Shown: piece after piece, positions 9,788-18,726 of the stretch
How positions within the stretch are numbered: the stretch's first letter is position 1
Layout of the letters: every line of letters begins with the position of its first letter
Assembly: GCA_963978905.1 (NCBI GenBank)
Contig: OZ022256.1
Span: forward strand, 51,074,001-51,138,000
DNA: 64,000 nt
Source of the DNA: Trichostrongylus colubriformis
Taxonomy: Eukaryota; Nematoda; Chromadorea; Rhabditida; Trichostrongylidae
Direction: 5' to 3'
The notes under the pieces: generated by a model
What the model saw: the letters and a program-made list of their open reading frames with translations, nothing else
The model's database searches: none
What the model was told of the DNA's origin: nothing
Made by a program: the position numbers and the translations under genes

Positions 9788-12304
9788 CTAAGCTACAGTC
9801 ATGAGCACGCATTTCCGTAGCTCGAATAATTTTTTGTTTGGTTCTTCGGGTATCAGGAGGGCAGGCGTTCTTGCGAGATCTCTGAATGACCTTATGATTG
9901 TATGATTGGGCATCAATATCTTCGGTGGTATAACAAGGCAATCAGCTGTTGCAATTATCCTGGTCATCTTGCCGTTGGGCCGGTTTCCTTTGGGTATGAG
10001 GGATGTTACTGCGCCCTCTGCAACATCCAGGCAAGATCTTATGAATTTTCTTGACTGGTTTACTCTTTGCTGTGCGTCATGTTGCTCAGTAATCGCTGAT
10101 AATTCGTAACAGATGTTATTTTTGCGATTCTCATCTGTCAGCAGTCCTTTACCGAACACGGTTGGTCCGAAGACAGTTTTTGATATATGCAGACCTGAAG
10201 GGGTCTTCAATCCACTTGCGGAACTTTCTACGAGCTCGTGGAAGTAATCCAGGCCCACAAGAATCTGGGGTATTTGGTGTTCACCTCGAGTTTTGGAATT
10301 AGCCAAACAAATGTTGTTTTCTTTCAAGAAAACTTTATCTGACGGCGTGAGATTGACGCTTGGAAAACCATTTGTGATTACTGGTTTCGTTTGGAAATTG
10401 AGCTCAAGCTCTTCTCCAAAAGCTGTGCTTATTTTGGCACAAACTACGTGGCTTTTAAATTTCTCGACGTGACCTCCAACACCAGACATTGTGCATATTT
10501 CGGTAGTATATCGTGGAATACCGAGTCTTTCAGCCACCGATTCTTGGATAATTGTCTTTTGTGCTCCAGTATCAAAGAAGAAAAGCACCTTTTCATAGTT
10601 TCTCGACCTGTGATTCCAGATACTTCCTTCGGCTGTCATAAGTATTAGCTGAGACATAGTATGTTCACTTTCACTGCTTCGCTGTCCCTTATTTTCGGTG
10701 CAGGTTAAGGCGTTCATGGTGTCCGGATCTCTACCGTTACTCCTGTTTTCTCTATAGCGCTGGTTGAATGATTCCCAGCGATTGGAGTTTGTTGGAGAAG
10801 GTGTCTGTCGTTGTCGATTCCAGGGCCTTCTCTTATCGATTCTATTTTGATCTCTCATTTGGTTACTCGTGCTGAAGCACAGTGCTCTATGGTGTTTTTG
10901 TCCACAGTCCGAGCAGTCAGATTCATCACAGTCGTAGCTGTTGTGGCTGGATGAGAGGCACTTCCAGCACCTATTCTCTTCTTTCAATATTTTGCGGCGA
11001 CTACTCTGGTCTGCAACTGTTCGGCATGCCATAGATGCGTGATTGTCTCTGTGGCAAAACACACAATCATTGTCAGACTGAGGTCGCGTAAAGTACTTTT
11101 CTCGCGGTGTATTGACCTTGTTTTTGATACCCTGGCCATATCTGCCCTCGATTGTGTGGCTAGGTTTGTTTTCGATTGCGTGGCCGAGTCTGTTTTCGAT
11201 ATACAGCTTAGCGGCAATTTCCTTTTTAAGGTGACCCACCAAATCTTCCACTGTTTGGTTAGGTTGCGTTTGCCCTGATAACAGTACCGGTTTGACAACG
11301 TCTTGTGGGAACTTGGCTAATATTGTTTCACACCACATTGGATCGAATGTCTTACGCACATCATAACCAGCGGATATCATTTGGTTAATTAGCACCTGTA
11401 TCTCGTCAATAATGGCTAAACAGTGGTCCGCCGAATCAGTGGCTGGTTCCAAATTTACTAATTTCTGTATTATTTGTGAGCGGTTTGCAGGCTCATTACA
11501 GTACCTATTCTGTAATGTCTGAATGATCCAGTTGTAGTTATCTGGTATAAGTGTAATACCTTTTATTACATTCTTAGCCCTCCCTTCGAGGCTTTCTTTG
11601 AGAAGTAGTATTTTCTCCATAACGTCAAGTTCACTACTTCTGTGAACAAGTGTTTCAAAAATGGCCCAGAATTCTGGAAACTCTTCTGCATTACCGTAGA
11701 ATTTCGGTAAAGTTGCTTGTGGAGGTTTTATGGACCTACAAGAGGTTCTGAGCGAATTTCCTTGCCGATTTTGCTCAGAAATAGGTGCTGCTGACACGCT
11801 ATTCCCACCACTTTCAGTGCTGATTCCGTCCTCATCTTGGGCAATTTGCACTACCTCATTCTCTGTTTGAATACTCTCTATTTGTGCTTTTTGGGTTATG
11901 TACCCTAATTTAACATTCATCCTGTTCATGGCGCACTTTGCTTCGTCGAGCCGTGCTGCCAGCATAAAACTTAAGTCTTCCGACTCAGCAATTGCTACAT
12001 TCAAGCCGGATTCGGCTTCTATTTCTTCTATTTCTGCTGCTAAGTCTTTTCTGTCTGACTTTGTTTTGCAGTTTTTATACACTTCTCTGATTTCTGCATA
12101 TAACTGTTCTAGTTTCTCTCGACCGTTTTTAATTAGCCGGAGACCACTTTGCAATAGTGCAATAGTGGATCTACACTTCTCGTAATTTTCCTCATCTATG
12201 ACAGTAAAGTCTGTCCTAGAGGTATACTCCTTGTAACGGAGTACTAGATTTTTGAGTGTTCTTGCACTCAATACTATGGGCGTCTTATGGAATTGTAGCG
12301 CCAT
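9788..12304 (-). CDS. BEL/Pao Gag-protease polyprotein
   Basis: One uninterrupted 838-residue frame starts with ATG at 12304. Residues of roughly 40-160 are helical and coiled-coil-like. A Gag domain of the DUF1759 type follows (LPKFYGNAEEFPEFW ... LKESLEGRAKNVI ... LQNRY). Three CCHC knuckles follow: CVFCHRDNHASMAC, CWKCLSSSHNSYDC and CSDCGQKHHRALC. An aspartic protease then has DTGAQKT at the active site and VGLDYFHELV downstream (DUF1758/Pao peptidase type). Its products would form the intracellular particle, bind RNA and cleave the polyprotein. No reverse transcriptase follows. The last 60-100 residues have no known motif and may lie at or beyond a deletion junction. The open frame and young LTRs suggest the protein could still be made. 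Confidence 0.9.
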   Translation of the reverse strand: MALQFHKTPIVLSARTLKNLVLRYKEYTSRTDFTVIDEENYEKCRSTIALLQSGLRLIKNGREKLEQLYAEIREVYKNCKTKSDRKDLAAEIEEIEAESGLNVAIAESEDLSFMLAARLDEAKCAMNRMNVKLGYITQKAQIESIQTENEVVQIAQDEDGISTESGGNSVSAAPISEQNRQGNSLRTSCRSIKPPQATLPKFYGNAEEFPEFWAIFETLVHRSSELDVMEKILLLKESLEGRAKNVIKGITLIPDNYNWIIQTLQNRYCNEPANRSQIIQKLVNLEPATDSADHCLAIIDEIQVLINQMISAGYDVRKTFDPMWCETILAKFPQDVVKPVLLSGQTQPNQTVEDLVGHLKKEIAAKLYIENRLGHAIENKPSHTIEGRYGQGIKNKVNTPREKYFTRPQSDNDCVFCHRDNHASMACRTVADQSSRRKILKEENRCWKCLSSSHNSYDCDESDCSDCGQKHHRALCFSTSNQMRDQNRIDKRRPWNRQRQTPSPTNSNRWESFNQRYRENRSNGRDPDTMNALTCTENKGQRSSESEHTMSQLILMTAEGSIWNHRSRNYEKVLFFFDTGAQKTIIQESVAERLGIPRYTTEICTMSGVGGHVEKFKSHVVCAKISTAFGEELELNFQTKPVITNGFPSVNLTPSDKVFLKENNICLANSKTRGEHQIPQILVGLDYFHELVESSASGLKTPSGLHISKTVFGPTVFGKGLLTDENRKNNICYELSAITEQHDAQQRVNQSRKFIRSCLDVAEGAVTSLIPKGNRPNGKMTRIIATADCLVIPPKILMPNHTIIRSFRDLARTPALLIPEEPNKKLFELRKCVLMTVA

Positions 12305-12370
12305 TTCTATTATTTTATTATGTATTTCCTTTTTTGAAATACTTACTTTGCTAACTTGGTAGCAAATTTA

Positions 12371-12500
12371 CTCCAGGTACAGTGTACGGGAGGTTTAGCC
12401 TGCTTGTTTTGCAGTGAGATTGCTCCAGGTACTTTGTACGAGAGACTTAGACTGCTTGTATTGCAGTGAGATTGCTCCAGGTACTTAGTACAGGAGACTT
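12371..12500 (-). repeat. Short tandem array in the retrotransposon leader
   Basis: A unit containing CTCCAGGTAC ... GTAC ... CTGCTTGT.TTGCAGTGAG occurs at 12371, 12423 and 12475, a period of 52 bases, for about two and a half copies. It lies between the primer site and the Gag start, where packaging or translation-control signals are usual. Confidence 0.7.
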
Positions 12501-12617
12501 ATGAATCAAAAGATTCGAGGTCTTGTATTTGACCAGATAAATGTGCTCAATGAGCAAGTCTCGACTCCAGGTCTCAAAGTTGTTACGCTTTGACACGGGA
12601 GATAACTGGCTTAATTA

Positions 12618-12630
12618 GGCCGATGCACCA
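12618..12630 (-). promoter_or_regulatory. tRNA-Gly-type primer binding site
   Basis: On the plus strand GGCCGATGCACCA ends four bases from the 5' LTR. It matches, from memory, the 3' end of a metazoan tRNA-Gly(GCC) acceptor strand plus CCA, so the genomic (minus) strand is complementary to 13 nt of the primer. Confidence 0.7.
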
Positions 12631-12634
12631 AAAC

Positions 12635-12878
12635 TGTAGTGGGCGCTAGAGACTTTAGAGGTTGATTTACCTCTTTTTACCGTTATACGGTGGTTCAGTG
12701 GTATATTGATAAATAATAAGAGCGGCTCAGCAGAGTACAGAACAGAGCAGGTAGAACGTCTTTATTGGACGCTTACAGGAGAAGGTATATAGGCTTGGAC
12801 CTCCCGGTCTGCCCTACAGTTTATGCCCCACCCCGCCAGACGCAGGTTGTGAGAATCATCGCACATCTGGCGATGATA
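12635..12878 (-). repeat. BEL/Pao 5' LTR
   Basis: This is the upstream LTR relative to the coding strand and looks identical to 8688-8931. At 12688-12703 the plus strand reads CGGTGGTTCAGTGGTA, the same as the acceptor-D-arm region of tRNA-Gly. The genomic RNA therefore carries its complement about 57 nt upstream of the 13-nt primer site. Confidence 0.9.
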
Positions 12879-12937
12879 TCTTCAGCTTTAGATTTTTGCT
12901 TTCTGATGTTCATCGTGCTAAAAATTTCAGGAGCAAT

Positions 12938-13312
12938 TGAAGACAGTGATAGGGGTAATGTGGATGATAAGGAATCCCAAAAGGAGTCATTCACCGAACA
13001 ATTACAAGCCTGGGAAGCTTGTGTATGGCGAAATCCGCCGCGGAAGGCACTGCCTTGAGCTGTGGCGGAGGCAGCCACATCAGGGCACAGAAGCCTTTAG
13101 CATGGCAGCCCGCCGCATCCGGACGACTTTAGCGAAGGGTGGATGAGGTGTAGAGTAATGAGCACGATAACAGAATGATACTGATCGTATCGTAATAAAG
13201 CCGTATCGATCGAAATGACGTGGTGCTTATCGTGAAAGTTTTGTGGTGAGACGTCCACAGGTCACTATCAAAGGTTGTAATGAATGATGCAACCGAATTT
13301 CTCTATGCCTGT
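12938..13312. repeat. Diverged copy of an inverted-repeat element
   Basis: It starts with GAAGACAGTGATAGGGGTAAT and shares blocks with 37903-38652, including CTTGAGCTGTGGCGGAGGCAGCC and ATGACGTGGTGCTT. The right end is decayed (CTATGCCTGTGGTAT against the expected complement). It lies 60 bases beyond the retrotransposon. Non-coding. Confidence 0.55.
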
Positions 13313-13726
13313 GGTATCCATTGTCCAAAATTTTTCCCATGGGTCCTTCTGTAAATTCAGAGACTTCCTTAGTGATGGGGTATGCCTGGATTGCCTCCAT
13401 GCCCAGTATTTTTCGAGGCTATTTAGGGCAGGCTGGGTTATATGGGATGTTTGGGATTCTATCGCTTCAAGTTTACCTGAAATGAGGTACCCCACCTTTG
13501 TAGGTAGAGCATAATCCCTAAGGTAATGGTATTGGTGGAGCATCATATCGCATAAATAGCCACAGCTGGTCACACCCCAGAAGAAAAGAAGGTCTAACTC
13601 TTTCCTGTCATTTGCCCGATGGAGCTGCAGTTGGAGCGAACTGATAAAGTTAGCAACATTACTTACTCACTAACTAACACAGCTTGCTAACTAACACTTA
13701 CTAACATTTACTCATCCCCATCTTCA

Positions 13727-16700
13727 ATGCATCACTTTTGGCATGGTGATGAGCCTGTTGAGTTGAGAGAATCCACTTTCTCTACGACCACCTCGGTGAC
13801 CTGTCCCATCAGTATCGGATTGATTACCAATAACCGGCGCGAGAACCACACAAAGTCAGGTGGGCATGGAAGGAGTGGCTCGACGTCTCTTTTCTCCTTT
13901 TTTGTCCTTCTCTTTTTTATCCTGTTCTTTTGCTGCGAAAGACCAAGTGGCGTCGAATCTCATAGTTCACAATCAGTCGGAATTATCCCTTTTGATGTCT
14001 TTGACTAGTGGACCAGGTAATAAGATCAGTTACAAAGGTGAACGGGAGTTTGCTGTTCATGTGAAGTGACTTCTAGAATACTACTTGCTGCTTTGACAGC
14101 TAGAAAGTGCAAAAGAAAACGCGCGTGTATGCTTATTTCCTCTTTCATCAGATAATTCATTAGTTTTAGTTAATCTATTCTATAGAAAGGTAATGTCGTG
14201 TTTCTCAGTGATTCTATATCTTGTCTTGCTTCCCTCAATATTTGTTCCGAATCTATCAGACGATTTTTGTAAATTTTTCGGTCTAAACGCGTTTTTTCTT
14301 TCTGTACATTGCGTTGATTATTTGTGTGATGATGTTTTTCATTTGAAGATTTGATATATTCAGACGCTCTTTTTTCAGGTCAGCCATGCCCATCCATCAA
14401 TCACGAGAGGCCACGCTTTTGTTTATCAGCGAACCTTTTACGAGGTGAGACTTCTAACACCATGCATTCGTTTCTTTCATCGCAAAAACTTTCGGCACCG
14501 CATCTGGCCTACGCCAATGGATAGAGCTCTAAGAATGGTTTTGCTGATAGAGCTCTAAGGATGGTTTTGCTCTTGTGGGTGCTGTAATTTTTTTATTTTT
14601 GTGTTTGTTTGTTAACGAATCTTTATTGAACATAAGTGCAAAATGAAATCTCTCTACAATTCCAATTGAGAGTCGCGCACGGTCCTGTGGTACGGTAGCT
14701 TCTGTGGAGAGGATGATTCCTGTGCTAGAGGTTGGAAGCGTTCCCACAGTGTTTGGGAGATAGTATTGCTAATTGTAAGTGAAAAAGTGGACAAGACAAC
14801 CAGCATTATTTTTGACTGTGCACCGGAATCTTCATTCAAACGTTTTCATTGTTTGCCTTTGCTGGTACCGCGTTGGTGGGGTCTTCACGGTGTGGCCGCT
14901 CGGTATGTTTTTCCCGTACCAGCTTCGACACTTGATGCCACTGCTTCCCATACCATGTAAAGCATCTAGTCGCTGAGGAGCTGCAACATGGGGAGGAGAT
15001 ACAGAAGATGAATGATTTAGCGCCTGAAGAGTGGTACTCGGTAACAGAAAATCTAAAACTAACCGAAGGGCCCAGCCGAAGCCGCTGCGTGAAATCGGAA
15101 ACTGGAATGTCTCCAACTGATCGTGAGGTGATTTCGAAAAGTCCGGACAGAGGACAGACAGTGAGGAAGGAGTGCATCGCTGTTGCGATTTTACGGGAAA
15201 GACCTTGGGGTCAACTTAAGTGGGGAGGAGACGCACTAGGCACCGACGTCGAAGCTCCTTTCCCTTCGTAGGCTCGGGCTCATGTAGATGAGACAGATAC
15301 TTGGACAAATGCCTTCTTATGTAGGAGGGGACATGAATTCCAAGCTTAGGGAGGGAAGGAGCGATGCCGGTGGGAAGCTGCGTCTTCATCCCCCTCAAAC
15401 TGATTGATCTCCATTTTCCTTTAATTACAATTTTCTCGTATATCCAACAAATGAGCCTGTGGAGGATGCAATTTGTGCGATTTACGGACCAATACTTGAA
15501 TTTGAGCGCGCCTTGGAGATTACCCGGAAATCAATGTGGAATATGATAGATAGAGCTGGCTTCCCCGCCGACCCCTTTGGTCCTGTCAGTGGAGTTCCTC
15601 TTCACGGGTGGGTGCTAGGCTCAGGAACCACACCATCTCTTCAACATCATGGGCAGCCAGTATTACTACATTCGGTTGCTCACTCATTTTCATCAGCTAC
15701 TGAGGCCCTACCAGCATGGGGTCAAATAAAGTCGGGGGAGGGGGGGGGGGAGAGACGCAACTTTACGTCGACGTCGAAACTTCTTTCCCTCCCTTGCTTG
15801 GGCTAAAACTGATATCTCTTCCTTCCACGTAAAAAAAGCATATGTCAAAGCATAGGTCTCATCTGGTTTAGCCTAAGCCTAGGGAGAAGAAGCTGGTGAA
15901 ACGTCGACGCAAAGTTGCGTCTCCCCCGCCCCCCCCCCCCCCCCCCCCCATTTATTTGACCCCCTTTTCGGTGTAGGTACCAGTCATGCGGTGACCGCAT
16001 TGATCAAAGAACCCGAAGGCGGGAAAGGGTGGTAGGAGACCAGGAGAAATTGGAACCCAATTGATTAGGCCGCTTCCATACTTTGCGCACCGACGCCGGC
16101 ACGCGCGTGACGCCGGCAAGCGCGTGACGCCGGCACGCGCGTGACGGCGTCGGTGCGCAAAGTATGGAAGCGGCCTTAGGCGCCGAGGGGGGACGGATGT
16201 TCCAATCACTCCCGGAGCTCCTTCCATTTCTACACTTAAGTGAAATTTGTATCGTCCGGCTACCAGTTATTTCCTCATTTCGTCCTCCCAGCTGATGGCC
16301 CCGGTAGTTTTCCAGCCTATTTTGGAAGTTCGCTGCCGCAATCTTCCTTGAAATTCATCGCTCGTTCAGTAGCTTTTTGAACATTCTTTTAATTTGTTGT
16401 GATTTCTCTAGCTGCTCCGCGATTCACGGCACTCTTCAAATTTGCTTTTGCCTAAATTTGCTGTTGTTAAAAAGGAAGAGTCTTTGCTATAGATCACCTA
16501 CTTTTTTAGAGGCTCCATGGGGCTTTATCCAAATAATACCTTATGAATTTACACGCTTGCAATTTCTTTGATTTCATATTGTCAGTTTGATAGTCATTTG
16601 TACAATTGGCATTAAAAGGTACTCTTACAGAAGAACCCTGCGAGATGACGTGGATTCCAGCTGGATGTGGCACCCTTGCTTGAGATTCCTCTTCGCACTC

Positions 16701-18150
16701 CATGCTCGCCCCTCCGTCGCATTCTGGCAGGTTTCCTATGGAGATAGTTTTGGCGCTAAAGTCATTTGAATACGGGGTGACAGTACGGTAGCTGAGGATT
16801 GAAATCCGAAACATTCGATTTGTGCTAGCAGGTATTAAGGTTTCAGGAGCAGCGGTAAGGTCCCTCTGTCTCATTCTGGATTTCCTCTTTAAGAATAAAT
16901 GGGCCTCTGAAATCAATTTTTAAGACGAACCAAAAGCATATCTGCCAAGGTTTGCGAGATAGGTGCGCCCCATGTGGGTGTGAGGCGGAATCTTGAGCAA
17001 TAGTCACATTACCGTTCGAGCCCAGCACAGGAGTGTCCGCGTGCCGACAGGCTAAAGTTGGAATGGCCCCCACAACCATATCAGGTACGCACATCTTTAT
17101 CATTTCATGCCAGTTTTCCTAAATGCGAAGTGTAAATCCTATAAGATATCCTCTTACCTTTCACTTTTGTGAATTCTCGCTCCCCTCTACGTTTGTCTGT
17201 GAAAGTGCTCTCTGCAAGGGAGGAAATACCCTTCCTTTAGTCTTCGTCTCTTTGGTTAACGCGTGACTTGGACCGGGTGGGGGTAATTACGCCAAAAATC
17301 GCGTCAGCGGCGTCGCACTCGCGGCGCCACCAGTACGACTTGCGAATCGATTTTGCCCTTGGGAGCCCGGCAGAGCATGGCTGCGTCACCTTTGCATATG
17401 CGCTTCCATCCATGCCACACTGCCTACTGCACCCACGCCACCCTGCCTCCTCCACTTTGCCACACTGTCTCGCTTGAAGACTGCCAGCACTGCCACTGGC
17501 ACTCGCACCCGCCGCGCCGCTAGCCGCGGCCTACCACGCGATTTTTCGGCGTAATTACCATTACCCACTTGGACCAGGTCGCTCAACGCTTGCAGTGCCT
17601 CATGGGATGAGTGCTGTGCAGTTTTCTATTTCTTGTCTTCAACTCCCGCCTCCATGTTTTGCCTTCCGCGTGCATGGGTGGTCGACGCTGTTTCTTTTAT
17701 TTATTACATCTACTCATGTGAAGGAAAAAAGTCGAAGAATAAGGGATATTTGATAAGTCAAACATGTAGTAATGTTGTATATGTGTTACTCGAATAATTA
17801 TGTTAGGACATCTTCCATTGAAAACAATTTTTAACTGAAAACAGATACGATCTATGATAAAGGTGGAAGCTAGTTACTGTAACAGTCCATGATACAATAT
17901 TTTGCTCTCACAGAAATGTTAATTCCGTCGTTACTATAGTGAATTACCCTCCACACAACACTGGTAACCTGACCTCCACTTCTTCTCTAACAGTGAAATG
18001 TGCATTTTGATGCCATTACTTTCAAAATCATTTACAGAAACAATCGATGTATCCGCACTGGTATTGGATACCTCGAGAATACTCACTGCACGGACTGACG
18101 GCGACCGACGTGAAGAAGCGGGATCAACGTCGATCGATCTTTATGTGTGA
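13727..18150 (+). CDS. Uncharacterised multi-exon gene (partial model)
   Basis: Exons 13727-13859 (ATG, MHHFWHGDEPVELRE...), 13942-14016 (DQVASNLIVHNQSE...) and 14379-14444 (QPCPSINHERPRF...) join in phase 1 each time, with donors GTGGGC, GTAATA and GTGAGA. The acceptor of exon 2 follows a long pyrimidine tract but ends AAAG. A terminal exon is likely at 18038-18150: after TTTACAG the carried G gives ETIDVSALVLDTSR... and ends TGA just before AATAAA at 18152-18157. The same exon is also open in another frame to a stop near 18171, so the terminal reading is unsettled. Exons between 14.4 and 18.0 kb are unresolved. No domain is recognised. Confidence 0.4.
15434..15607 (+). CDS. Candidate internal exon
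   Basis: A frame reading VYPTNEPVEDAICAIYGP ... ITRKSMWNMIDRAGF ... VSGVPLHG has ordinary coding composition and ends at a GTGGGT donor. No consensus acceptor precedes it, because the stretch upstream is pyrimidine-rich but lacks CAG. It may belong to the gene starting at 13727 or be a remnant. I do not recognise the protein. Confidence 0.35.
15717..15964. mobile_element. Inverted-repeat element with G and C homopolymers
   Basis: GGGGTCAAATAAAG, a G run and GAGACGCAACTTTACGTCGACG on the left are mirrored on the right by CGTCGACGCAAAGTTGCGTCTC, a long C run and ATTTATTTGACCCC. Arms are about 55 bp around a 120-bp centre that holds diverged CCTAAGCCTAG-like sequence. The homopolymer lengths differ between arms, as expected for slippage. 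No target duplication is obvious. Confidence 0.55.
16068..16175. mobile_element. 108-bp hairpin MITE with TTA target duplication
   Basis: The arms (GGCCGCTTCCATACTTTGCG and its complement at the right end) match base for base for about 33 bp. They surround a GC-rich core of CGCGCGTGACGCCGGCA repeats, so nearly the whole element folds on itself. TTA flanks both sides (16065-16067 and 16176-16178). It is a minimal member of the GCGTTCATACTTTGCG-ended Tourist-like family. Confidence 0.85.
17275..17566. mobile_element. Mutator-like MITE, perfect 9-bp target duplication
   Basis: ACTTGGACC occurs on both sides (17266-17274 and 17567-17575). The ends are inverted: GGGTGGGGGTAATTACGCC on the left, and GGGTAATGGTAATTACGCC as the complement of the right. 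The core contains GGCGTCGCACTCGCGGCGCC, also found in the elements at 31461, 57076 and 61051. A 9-bp duplication is typical of Mutator-like transposons. Non-coding, 292 bp. Confidence 0.8.
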
Positions 18151-18726
18151 TAATAAATTTTTTGCTGGTTAACGCGTATCTTAGGGGTTGAGTCCGGTCA
18201 AAATTGAATTGTCTCCATCGTTCAGAATTATCCAAATTCGACCGGATTTGGCCTCTAAGAACGCTGTGTTAATGACGATGGTGTGCATGGGTAATGTGCA
18301 TTTGGATGTGTGTGTGAGCGAGCAAGCGAGTGTTTATATTGAATCAAGGTCACGCATAGGCCGAGGAATATTCTCGAAAAGAAATTCATATCGGTCGGCT
18401 GAAATACGGAACTAAGGATCGTCATGTGAAAGAAATGCAGAGAAAATTCCTTTGCAGGTGTTCGTAGGTCTCAGTCTGGCAGTTATCAATGTGGGGGAGT
18501 TAGTTGGGAAGAACATGGGCTCGAGGTAACGGCGGTAGAGCCCCAAAATCTGGCCCCACCCATCACTGTGGCTTCGAAGGGAGGGACTCAACAAAATTCA
18601 TTGTGGTTGGCATCATAGTGGGAAGGACTTGGGGTTGGTGTAACGGTGATGAAGCACGAAAGGTATTTAATTTTGTCTCGCCTACACATTCCGGTGGCTT
18701 CCGAAAAGGGTAACCCGCAGAAACTA

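Larger units (their letters stand above)
8688..12878 (-). mobile_element. BEL/Pao LTR retrotransposon, internally deleted
   Basis: Two 244-bp direct repeats (8688-8931 and 12635-12878) look identical over their full length by eye and are bounded by a 5-bp target duplication TCTTC (8683-8687 and 12879-12883). On the minus strand the order is LTR, primer site (12618-12630), leader with a short tandem array, Gag-protease frame (12304-9788), then 850 bases without recognisable pol, then LTR. Total length is 4.2 kb, short for BEL/Pao elements. Reverse transcriptase, RNase H and integrase are not seen, so the copy must have moved with enzymes supplied in trans. The matching LTRs imply a recent insertion. 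It landed 1.2 kb to the right of another mobile element. Confidence 0.9.

Noticed and set aside
9624..9941. Separate 105-codon frame in the BEL/Pao element
   Set aside because: It overlaps the end of the Gag-protease frame and has no retroelement motif.
12765..13058. Plus-strand open frame at the right LTR
   Set aside because: It starts within the LTR and reads into a repeat; a copy begins in the other LTR as well.
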